The notes under the pieces are model-generated. The model was not told the origin of the DNA, ran no database searches, and was given only the letters and a program-made list of their open reading frames with translations. Shown piece after piece: positions 1 to 4,948 of a stretch of 7,675 bases of DNA. Positions within the stretch are counted from its first letter, which is position 1. Each line of letters opens with the position of its first letter. This stretch comes from an uncultured Oscillospiraceae bacterium (GTDB lineage: Bacteria; Bacillota; Clostridia; Oscillospirales; Oscillospiraceae): assembly GCA_944385305.1 (NCBI GenBank), contig CALWWS010000041.1, positions 1 to 7,675 of the forward strand, written 5' to 3'. Both the position numbers and the translations under genes were made by a program.

Positions 1-32
1 AAAGCGGGCCGCCCCATAGGGCGGCCCGCTTT
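1..32 (-). terminator. Intrinsic terminator-like hairpin downstream of hpf
   Basis: A perfect 14-bp inverted repeat (1-14 with 19-32) encloses a four-base loop at 15-18. It begins 20 bases past the hpf stop codon, where a terminator for that minus-strand gene is expected. The stem is very GC-rich and its outer end is AAA/TTT. Any U-tract for hpf would continue beyond base 1 and cannot be seen. Being symmetric, it could also end a plus-strand transcript, but only CTTAG follows on that side. Confidence 0.75.
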
Positions 33-51
33 CTTAGCGTTTGACGTTTTA

Positions 52-603
52 TTAAGTGTCGTCCTCAATCAGGCCGTAGCCGCCGTCGTTGCGGCGGTAC
101 ACCACGGCAAAGGCCCCGTCGTCGTCGGCGTTCTTGAAGGCGAAGAAGGTGTGATCCAGCAGGTTCATCTGCAGCACCGCCTCCTCCACCGTCATGTGCT
201 TGATGGGGAAGCGCTTGGTGCGCACGATGCGGAACTCCTCTTCCTCCTCCTCGCTCTCGGGCACGAAGGAGGACATCTCCTCCACATCCACGCTGCGCTC
301 AAAGGCATTCTCCCGCAGACGCTTCTCCAGCCGGGCCTTGTTCTTGCGAAGCTGCCGCTCTACCGAGGAGACCGCCGCGTCAATAGTGGCAAACATGTCG
401 GAGGTGCTCTCCGCCACACGGATGATGGTGCCGCCGGAGCGCAGGGTAAGCTCCACGTTGTTGCGCCCCTTCTCCACGCTGAAGACAACGGCGGCCTCCG
501 TATCCGCCTTAAAATAACGGTCTAATTTGCCCACCTTTTTCTCGGCATAGGCGTGCACCTTGTTGGGCAGGTTGACCTTCTTGTCTGTAAACACGAACTT
601 CAT
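52..603 (-). CDS. hpf: Ribosome hibernation promoting factor, long form (HPF)
   Basis: A protein of 183 residues that matches long-form HPF. Residues 1-100 form the HPF/RaiA ribosome-binding domain (start MKFVFTDKKVNLP, basic helix around 81-98). Residues 102-123 are an acidic linker ending in a run of glutamates. Residues 124-183 are the C-terminal dimerisation domain, with the family signatures VRTKRFPIK, EEAVLQMNLLDH and VYRRNDGGYGLIE. In this family the protein binds the 30S decoding region of idle ribosomes, and the C-terminal domain pairs two 70S particles into inactive 100S dimers. The start is the ATG at 601-603, preceded by AAAGGAGCT. The frame stays open to 678, but that extension crosses the promoter and lacks family similarity. 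The gene has its own extended -10 promoter and a hairpin-rich leader. The upstream NifX-like gene lacks a clear terminator, so some read-through into hpf is possible. Confidence 0.96.
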   Translation of the reverse strand: MKFVFTDKKVNLPNKVHAYAEKKVGKLDRYFKADTEAAVVFSVEKGRNNVELTLRSGGTIIRVAESTSDMFATIDAAVSSVERQLRKNKARLEKRLRENAFERSVDVEEMSSFVPESEEEEEEFRIVRTKRFPIKHMTVEEAVLQMNLLDHTFFAFKNADDDGAFAVVYRRNDGGYGLIEDDT

Positions 604-620
604 TGCGTTCAGCTCCTTTC

Positions 621-657
621 GCCCCCGGAGGGGCCTTGCTCGTGGAGGCGGACCTCC
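621..657 (-). promoter_or_regulatory. Twin UCCG-tetraloop hairpins in the hpf leader
   Basis: Two 5-bp stems, read on the minus strand, lie in the predicted 5' untranslated region. The first is GGAGG-TCCG-CCTCC (657-644), about three bases from the inferred transcript start. The second is GCCCC-TCCG-GGGGC (634-621), directly against the Shine-Dalgarno sequence at 620-611. Both loops are UCCG, a member of the UNCG tetraloop class, and the second has the favoured C-G closing pair. A role in mRNA stability or in access to the ribosome binding site is inference. Confidence 0.5.
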
Positions 658-666
658 CTTGTGCTG

Positions 667-695
667 ATTATACCACAAAGTCCGTAAAATGTCAC
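667..695 (-). promoter_or_regulatory. Sigma-A-type promoter of hpf, extended -10
   Basis: On the minus strand, GTGACA (695-690, five of six matches to TTGACA) is followed by a 17-bp spacer and a perfect TATAAT (672-667). TGG directly before TATAAT forms an extended -10 element. Initiation is expected near 660, giving a leader of about 57 nt before the hpf ATG. Confidence 0.8.
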
Positions 696-720
696 AGGAT
701 TTTGTAAATTATTTCTCCCG

Positions 721-1140
721 TCAGTTGCCGTGGCCGTGACAGTGCCCCTCCCCATGGCCGCCGCAGTGGTGGTCGTGCTCGCCGCAGCTGTGGCCGTGCT
801 CCCCGTGGTGGTGGCCGCAGCTGGCGTTGGGATCATAGCGCAGCCCGCCGGATACCAGGGCCTGCACCTGCTCATCCGCCGCTCCGGACACCCCGGGATA
901 CAGGGTAATCCCCGCCTGGGCCAGGGCCGTCCGCGCCCCGCCGCCGATGCCGCCGCAGATCAGAGCCTGCACCCCCTGGGCCTGGAGGAAACCGGCCAGG
1001 GCCCCGTGGCCGCTGCCCGCCGTGTCCACCACCCGGGCGTCGGTCACAACGCCGTTCTCCACCTGGTAGATCTTGAACTGCCTGCTGTGTCCGAAGTGCT
1101 GAAACACCTGTCCGTTCTCATAGGTCACCGCGATTTTCAT
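721..1140 (-). CDS. NifX/NifB-type dinitrogenase iron-molybdenum cofactor-binding family protein with His/Cys-rich tail
   Basis: A 139-residue protein. Residues 1-105 match the small Fe-Mo cofactor-binding fold (start MKIAVTYENGQVFQHFGHS, then GVQALICGGIGGGARTAL near 56-74), the NifX/NafY/NifB C-terminal domain. Members bind metal-sulfur clusters or cofactors. Stand-alone copies are common in anaerobes that do not fix nitrogen, and their role is not settled. Residues 108-139 are a metal-binding-like tail with 12 histidines and four cysteines (108, 119, 126, 134) among Gly, Glu and Asp. The start is the ATG at 1138-1140, with GGAAGAG about 8-14 bases upstream. A TTG two codons earlier (1144-1146) is possible but sits too close to that site. 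The gene starts two bases after the DUF134 stop and its ribosome binding site lies inside DUF134, so the two are probably translationally coupled. No GC-rich terminator follows it. Confidence 0.9.
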   Translation of the reverse strand: MKIAVTYENGQVFQHFGHSRQFKIYQVENGVVTDARVVDTAGSGHGALAGFLQAQGVQALICGGIGGGARTALAQAGITLYPGVSGAADEQVQALVSGGLRYDPNASCGHHHGEHGHSCGEHDHHCGGHGEGHCHGHGN

Positions 1141-1142
1141 AG

Positions 1143-1532
1143 TCAAATCTCTTCCTTTCTGAAATCATCTTCTCCGCAGCCACAGCCGCAGCGCCGCCGG
1201 GCGCACCCGTGCCGGGCGCACTCCCGCCCGCCGCAGGTATCTCCCCCGGGGCAGACCACATAGTCCCCCCCGGTAATGTGCAGGCCGTACCCCTCCACCA
1301 GCGCCTGGGCCAGCTTGCGCCGGGCGCCGTCGTATACCGCCTGCACCGTGGAACGGGCCACCCCCATCTGGGCGGCGCACTGGGCCTGGGTGCACCCCAG
1401 CAAGTCGATGAGCCGGATGGTCTCGTACTCCTCCACCGTCATCTCCACCTGTCCCCGCGCCCCCTCCAGGGGGGCAAAGCCGCTGTACCGGGGCAGAGCG
1501 CAGATGCGCCTGCACTTTCTGGGTCTCGGCAT
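1143..1532 (-). CDS. DUF134 family helix-turn-helix protein with Cys-rich C-terminus
   Basis: A 129-residue protein with the DUF134 N-terminal signature MPRPRKCRRI and the typical EYETIRLIDLLGCTQAQCA segment. Residues 33-80 form a sigma-70 region-4-like helix-turn-helix (QAQCAAQMGVARSTVQAVY). A DNA-binding regulatory role is therefore likely, though the family's function is not established. The last third has seven cysteines in 26 residues (94, 100, 105, 110, 115, 117, 119), including a CGCGC cluster. With Cys7 and Cys11 this suggests metal or Fe-S binding (inference). The start is the ATG at 1530-1532 behind a strong AGGAGGAG. The frame extends upstream to 1586 but that part lies over the promoter. 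It is the first gene of a two-gene operon with the NifX-like protein, a pairing often seen in anaerobes, and may autoregulate it. The divergent transporter begins 170 bases away. Confidence 0.9.
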   Translation of the reverse strand: MPRPRKCRRICALPRYSGFAPLEGARGQVEMTVEEYETIRLIDLLGCTQAQCAAQMGVARSTVQAVYDGARRKLAQALVEGYGLHITGGDYVVCPGGDTCGGRECARHGCARRRCGCGCGEDDFRKEEI

Positions 1533-1565
1533 CCCATCTCCTCCTGTTTTCGGCTTATGCCATTT

Positions 1566-1593
1566 ATTATATCCTGTTTTTGTCATATGTCAA
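1566..1593 (-). promoter_or_regulatory. Consensus sigma-A promoter of the DUF134-NifX operon
   Basis: On the minus strand, a perfect TTGACA (1593-1588), a 16-bp spacer and a perfect TATAAT (1571-1566) put initiation near 1559, about 27 bases before the DUF134 start. The -35 box is part of a direct repeat TGACA-TA-TGACA (1592-1581), a possible operator. A full-consensus promoter on a gene for a DNA-binding protein fits control by repression, which is inference. Confidence 0.82.
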
Positions 1594-1637
1594 TAATAAA
1601 ATTTCAGACTATTTGGTTTAATCAGTCGAATTTCCTC

Positions 1638-1666
1638 TTGCCCGGGGCGCTGGAATATGGTATTCT
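1638..1666 (+). promoter_or_regulatory. Candidate promoter of the SatP-type transporter
   Basis: TTGCCC (1638-1643), a 17-bp spacer and TATTCT (1661-1666) preceded by TGG (an extended -10). Each hexamer matches consensus at four of six positions. Initiation would fall near 1673, about 30 bases before the ATG. A short inverted repeat GGTAT/ATACC (1659-1663 and 1672-1676) spans the -10 box and start site. It is weaker than the divergent DUF134 promoter. Confidence 0.45.
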
Positions 1667-1702
1667 TTTGCATACCGCTATTTGGAAAGAGAGGAATTTC
1701 GT

Positions 1703-2272
1703 ATGTCTGAACTCCCCCACCGGCAGGGTCCCGCCCTGGCCAACCCCGGCCCGCTGGGGCTGCTGGGCTTTGGCATGACCACCACCCTGCTCAACCTGCA
1801 CAACGCCGGACTGCTCCCCCTGTCCATCGTCATTGTATCCATGGGCTTTGCCCTGGGCGGACTGGCCCAGATCATTGCCGGCGTGCAGGAGCTGAAAAAC
1901 GGCAACACCTTCGGCGGCACCGCCTTCACCGCCTACGGGCTGTTCTGGTGGTCCCTGATCCTCATCTGGATCTGCCCCTTTGAGGGGATTGCCGCCTCGG
2001 ACGGGGCGTCCATGGGCTTCTACCTGCTGCTCTGGTGTGTGTTTACCCTGTTCATGTTCATCGGTACCCTGCGGCACAACCGGGCCACCCAGGTGGTCTT
2101 CGGCTCCCTCACCGCGCTCTTCCTTCTGCTGGCCCTGGCCAACTTTACCGGAGCCCACGCCCTGCACCTCATTGCCGGGATCGAGGGCATCTTCTGCGGT
2201 CTGTCTGCGGTGTACAACGCGGTGGCCCAGATTGTCAACGGGGAGTACGGACGCACCGTGATGCCCGTGTAA
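1703..2272 (+). CDS. satP: AceTr (GPR1/FUN34/YaaH) family acetate/succinate transporter, SatP-like
   Basis: A 189-residue, very hydrophobic protein with six predicted membrane segments, roughly at 18-33, 37-60, 71-92, 105-124, 130-147 and 154-178. It carries the family hallmarks: NPGPLGL at 14-20 (usually NPAPLGL; Ala to Gly here) at the start of the first helix, FGGTAFTAYGLFWWS in helix 3, and the C-terminal YNAVAQIVNGEYGRTVMP. Characterised relatives move acetate and succinate with protons across the inner membrane. In a gut fermenter the direction could be uptake or release, which sequence cannot settle. The start is the ATG at 1703-1705 with AGAGAGGA seven bases upstream. The frame opens earlier at a TTG (1682), but that would put the Shine-Dalgarno inside the coding region. 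The gene is monocistronic, divergent from DUF134 and convergent with the amidohydrolase. The exact substrate is uncertain. Confidence 0.93.
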   Translation: MSELPHRQGPALANPGPLGLLGFGMTTTLLNLHNAGLLPLSIVIVSMGFALGGLAQIIAGVQELKNGNTFGGTAFTAYGLFWWSLILIWICPFEGIAASDGASMGFYLLLWCVFTLFMFIGTLRHNRATQVVFGSLTALFLLLALANFTGAHALHLIAGIEGIFCGLSAVYNAVAQIVNGEYGRTVMPV

Positions 2273-2290
2273 AATCTCCTCTGTCTGCGC

Positions 2291-2326
2291 AAAAAATCCC
2301 TGCGGCCACAGCCGCAGGGATTTTTT
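2291..2326. terminator. Bidirectional intrinsic terminator between convergent genes
   Basis: A perfect 16-bp inverted repeat (2291-2306 with 2311-2326) has a CACA loop. The GC-rich core TCCCTGCGGC is flanked by six A on the left and six T on the right, so it can terminate in either direction. It lies 18 bases past the transporter stop and 7 bases past the amidohydrolase stop. Confidence 0.93.
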
Positions 2327-2333
2327 CTCTTGT

Positions 2334-3491
2334 TCAGTCCACCCGCTCCCCGTCCAGGAACACCGCCTTTACCCGGCTGCTCCAGTCCAGGGGGTAGCCG
2401 TCGGTGACCACCACGTCGGCGTCCTTGCCCGGGGTAAGGGAGCCCACCCGCCGGTCTACCCCCGCAATCCGGGCGGCGTGGAGAGTAATGGCGGCCAGGG
2501 CCTGCTCGGGCTCCATGCCTCCCCGCACCGCCATGGCGGCGCACAGGGGCAGGTGCTGGATAGGAGTCTCCGGGTGGTCGGTACAGATGGCCACCTCCAC
2601 CCCCGCCCGGGCCAGCAGGGCAGGATTGGCCAGGGTCATCCCCGCCAGCTCCGGCTTGCACCGGTCGTTGAGACAGGGGCCGGTGATCACTGCCGCCCCC
2701 TCCCGGGCCAGCAGGTCGGCAATCAGGTGTCCCTCGGTACCGTGGACAATGACGTAGCGCAGCCCGTACTCCTTGGACAGGCGCACCGCCGTGGCAATAT
2801 CATCCGCCCGGTGGGCATGGAAGTGGACAGGCAGCGTCCCCGCCACCACGGGGAGCAGGGCCTCCAGGGCGGGGTCATAATCAGGCATATCCCGGTCCGG
2901 GTCCTCCTGGGCTTTGTCCTGCCGGTCCCGGTACTCCACCGCCTTGTCCAGCTGCTCCCGGATAAGGGCGGCGGTGGCCATGCGGGTGATGGGGGTCTCC
3001 TTGCGCTCGTTGTACACCGTCTTGGGATTCTCCCCCAGGGCAAACTTCATGGCGGCGGGGGCCTTGAGCACCATTTCATCCACCCAGCGGCCGTTGGTCT
3101 TGAGGACGGCCATCTGCCCGGCGATGGGATTGGCGCTGCCCGGGCCGGTGAGCACAGTGGTCACCCCCGCCTGGCGGGCTTCCTCAAAGCAGCGGTCCAG
3201 GGGGTTGATGCCGTCCACCGCCCGCAGCTGGGGGGTGCAGGGACTGGTGGACTCGTTGCCGTCGTCTCCCTCAAACCCCAGAGCGTTGCCGAACAGCCCC
3301 AGATGGCAGTGGGCGTCCACGAAACCAGGGAGAACATGTCCTCCCGCTGCGTCCAGCACCTGCTCCCCCGGGGACGGGACAAATCCCTCCATCGCGCCCA
3401 CTGCGGTGATCTTCCCCTGCTCAAAAGCCACGTAGCCCCGGTCAATCACCGGGGCGTCCATGGGATGAACCACTCCATTGATAATAATCAT
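2334..3491 (-). CDS. Metal-dependent amidohydrolase, imidazolonepropionase-like
   Basis: A 385-residue protein of the amidohydrolase superfamily. An N-terminal beta segment (MIIINGVVHPMDAP) leads to the metal-binding HxH motif in VDAHCHLGLFGN (His61, His63). Further likely ligands or catalytic residues are His223/His225/His227 (VHFHAHR), His250 (VHGTEG) and Asp305 (CTDHPETP). The C-terminal GSLTPGKDADVVVTDG is the usual closing strand of the second beta domain. Conserved blocks around EGDDGNEST (74-82), TPQLRAVDGINP (86-97), TGPGSANPIAGQ (115-126) and FALGENPK (150-157) point to a Clostridia-wide subgroup whose substrate I do not know. It probably hydrolyses a cyclic amide or similar C-N bond in the cytoplasm. 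The start is the ATG at 3489-3491 with GAAAGG nine bases upstream. A TTG twelve codons earlier (3525-3527) is less likely. A 31-codon ORF on the same strand ends on this start codon. No convincing minus-strand promoter was found. Confidence 0.88.
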   Translation of the reverse strand: MIIINGVVHPMDAPVIDRGYVAFEQGKITAVGAMEGFVPSPGEQVLDAAGGHVLPGFVDAHCHLGLFGNALGFEGDDGNESTSPCTPQLRAVDGINPLDRCFEEARQAGVTTVLTGPGSANPIAGQMAVLKTNGRWVDEMVLKAPAAMKFALGENPKTVYNERKETPITRMATAALIREQLDKAVEYRDRQDKAQEDPDRDMPDYDPALEALLPVVAGTLPVHFHAHRADDIATAVRLSKEYGLRYVIVHGTEGHLIADLLAREGAAVITGPCLNDRCKPELAGMTLANPALLARAGVEVAICTDHPETPIQHLPLCAAMAVRGGMEPEQALAAITLHAARIAGVDRRVGSLTPGKDADVVVTDGYPLDWSSRVKAVFLDGERVD

Positions 3492-3520
3492 GCCACCGCG
3501 CCTTTCGACAAAAGTTTTAA

Positions 3521-3549
3521 TTGACAAATAAAGGAAAATAAGTTATTGT
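3521..3549 (+). promoter_or_regulatory. Plus-strand promoter with no obvious gene downstream
   Basis: A perfect TTGACA (3521-3526), a 17-bp spacer and TATTGT (3544-3549, four of six matches, with the key T1, A2 and T6 present). Initiation would be near 3556. It points away from the amidohydrolase, lies in an AT-rich block and is followed by a plus-strand terminator at 3620-3650. Confidence 0.5.
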
Positions 3550-3555
3550 ATGTAT

Positions 3556-3650
3556 GCAGCTCGACCGATATGCGCAAATCCATTTTCATCCTCCCGCGCA
3601 CACACAGGTACCCGCTTTTGGGCGCTCCGCATTTGGAGCGCTCTTTTTTT
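3556..3650 (+). ncRNA. Candidate small RNA of about 95 nt
   Basis: A plus-strand promoter and a plus-strand intrinsic terminator bracket about 95 bases with no convincing coding frame, and every neighbouring gene is on the opposite strand. The predicted RNA has a 5-bp stem TGCGC/GCGCA (3571-3575 with 3596-3600) enclosing a mostly single-stranded 20-base loop that ends in CCTCCC (3590-3595), then the terminator hairpin. C-rich, unpaired UCCUCCC-like segments are the target-pairing element of several Gram-positive small RNAs that bind Shine-Dalgarno sequences. I recognise no known RNA family here. The start is inferred from the -10 position. The alternative is that CCTCCC is simply the complement of a ribosome binding site for a short minus-strand ORF. 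Confidence 0.4.
3620..3650 (+). terminator. Plus-strand intrinsic terminator
   Basis: A stem of 3620-3628 with 3635-3643 (seven Watson-Crick pairs, GCGCTCC/GGAGCGC, extended by one G-T and one G-C pair), a six-base loop GCATTT, and seven T at 3644-3650. On the minus strand the stem is followed by CCAAAAGCGG with no U-tract, so it is oriented for plus-strand transcripts and would not terminate the htrA mRNA. Confidence 0.8.
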
Positions 3651-3689
3651 GCCTTGCAGGGCACGGCCGCAAATTACAGGGCCGGCGGA

Positions 3690-4925
3690 CTACTCCTCCA
3701 GCTGCCAGCTCTCCACCAGGGTGACGGTGATCTCCAGGTACTCCCCCTGCCGCCACACCTGCAGCGCCAGCGCCTGGCCGGCCTGCATGCTGTTTTTCAG
3801 GGCCTGGAGCTGCTCCATGTCCTCCACCGGCTCCCCCTGGGCCTGGACGATCACGTCTCCTGCCTCCAGCTTGCCCCAGGCGTCGGAGCCCTCCTGCACC
3901 TGGTCCACCTTTACGCCTGTGGGGGTTCCCGCCTCCCGGGCCATATCGGCGGTGACGGTGTATCCCAGAATACCAATGGTGGGCCGTCCATTCACGTGTC
4001 CGCTGGCAATCAGTTCATCCACCACCGCCTTCACCGTGGTGCTGGGGATGGCAAAGCCCAGGCCCTCCACCGTGTCGTAGTAGGAGTACATTTTCAGGTT
4101 GGTGATGCCCACCACCTGGCCGTACTGATTGATGAGGGCGCCCCCCGAGTTGCCCGAGTTGAGGGCGGCGGTGGTTTGGATGAGGGTCATGGTGCGCCCG
4201 TCCACCGCCACGTCCCGGTTGATGGCCGAGATGATGCCGTCGGTCATGGTGCCCCGCAGCTCCTCTCCCAGGGGGTTGCCGATGGCCAGAGCGGTGTCCC
4301 CCACCTCCAGCTGGGCCGAGTCGCCGAACACCGCCGGGCGCAGGCCCTCGGCCTCAATCTTCAGCACCGCCAGATCGGTCTGCACGTCCTGACCCACCAG
4401 CAGAGTGGAGTACACGCTCTCATCCCACAGCACCACGTCCACCCGGCTGCTGCCCTCGATGACATGGGCGTTTGTGATGATATAGCCCTTCTCGTCGCAG
4501 ATCACCCCGGTACCCAGAGACTGCTGGCCCTCCAGGTATGCCCGGACGCTGACAATGCTCTGCACATTGTCCTGGTAAATTTGCTGATAGCTCAATCCCT
4601 CACCCTCCGGCTGGGCATAGAGCTGCAGGACCGTCCCGTCCCCCAAGGCGGCCCGGGGCAGCTGAGGAGCTGTCTGCTGCGGGGTGTCTGTGGGCTGCGC
4701 CGGCCACTGCCTCTGCTCCTCCTGCTCCCACTGGGGCAGCCGGACGGACAGCGACCAGCGGGGCGATTCGTCCAGGAGCAGGATGGCGGCGGTAATCCCC
4801 CCAATGAGGGCCAGAAAGCACACAAAGCACACCACAATCCGTCCCCTGCCCCGCCGCCTGGGCGGGGGATCGGGGCGGGTGGGCGGCTCCTGCCAGGGCC
4901 GCTGGTCATAGTAGTACGGGTGCAT
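3690..4925 (-). CDS. htrA: HtrA/DegP-like membrane-anchored serine protease with PDZ domain
   Basis: A protein of 411 residues. A Pro/Arg-rich cytoplasmic N-terminus (1-29) precedes one membrane anchor (about 30-51), a Gln/Pro-rich extracytoplasmic linker to about 100, a trypsin-like S1C protease domain (about 110-305) and one PDZ domain (about 313-403). The catalytic triad is intact: His154 in TNAHVIEG, Asp184 in TDLAVLKI and Ser260 in NSGNSGGAL. In this family the protease degrades or refolds damaged proteins outside the membrane, and the PDZ domain recognises exposed C-termini. The start is ambiguous between the ATG at 4923-4925 (GGAG nine bases upstream, chosen) and a GTG two codons earlier (4929-4931, GGAGG six bases upstream). 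The gene follows the sensor kinase by 23 bases and is the third gene of the regulator-kinase-protease operon, so it is probably a target of that system. No minus-strand terminator is seen after the stop. Confidence 0.94.
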   Translation of the reverse strand: MHPYYYDQRPWQEPPTRPDPPPRRRGRGRIVVCFVCFLALIGGITAAILLLDESPRWSLSVRLPQWEQEEQRQWPAQPTDTPQQTAPQLPRAALGDGTVLQLYAQPEGEGLSYQQIYQDNVQSIVSVRAYLEGQQSLGTGVICDEKGYIITNAHVIEGSSRVDVVLWDESVYSTLLVGQDVQTDLAVLKIEAEGLRPAVFGDSAQLEVGDTALAIGNPLGEELRGTMTDGIISAINRDVAVDGRTMTLIQTTAALNSGNSGGALINQYGQVVGITNLKMYSYYDTVEGLGFAIPSTTVKAVVDELIASGHVNGRPTIGILGYTVTADMAREAGTPTGVKVDQVQEGSDAWGKLEAGDVIVQAQGEPVEDMEQLQALKNSMQAGQALALQVWRQGEYLEITVTLVESWQLEE

Positions 4926-4948
4926 GGGCACACTCTCCCTCCGGCCGG

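Noticed and set aside
604..678. N-terminal extension of hpf to 678
   Set aside because: The extension overlaps the -10 box and has no HPF similarity. The internal ATG at 603 has a strong ribosome binding site.
691..720. Terminator after the NifX-like gene
   Set aside because: AT-rich partial inverted repeats are present, but there is no GC-rich stem followed by a U-tract.
724..840. Tandem DNA repeat or CRISPR-like array
   Set aside because: The repetitive GTGG/CCGC pattern is the codon signature of the His/Cys/Gly-rich tail, with no fixed repeat unit or spacers.
721..1140. Part of a nitrogen-fixation cluster
   Set aside because: Only the small cofactor-binding domain is present and no nif structural or assembly genes are in the window. 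Stand-alone homologues are common in non-fixers.
2478..3524. Plus-strand open frame of 348 codons opposite the amidohydrolase
   Set aside because: It is a shadow of the amidohydrolase with low-complexity His/Gly/Arg composition and no credible ribosome binding site.
3540..3580. Minus-strand promoter for the amidohydrolase (TACAAT at 3550-3545)
   Set aside because: The -10 is reasonable but no hexamer near 16-18 bp upstream resembles TTGACA. The closest, TTGCGC, is 21 bp away. It was not listed as a feature.
3600..3650. T-box-like riboswitch end (GGTACCCGC, then GGGCGCTCC and a terminator)
   Set aside because: It superficially resembles a T-box antiterminator and terminator, but the conserved GGGTGGTACCGCG core is absent, there is no room for a specifier stem, and no plus-strand gene follows.
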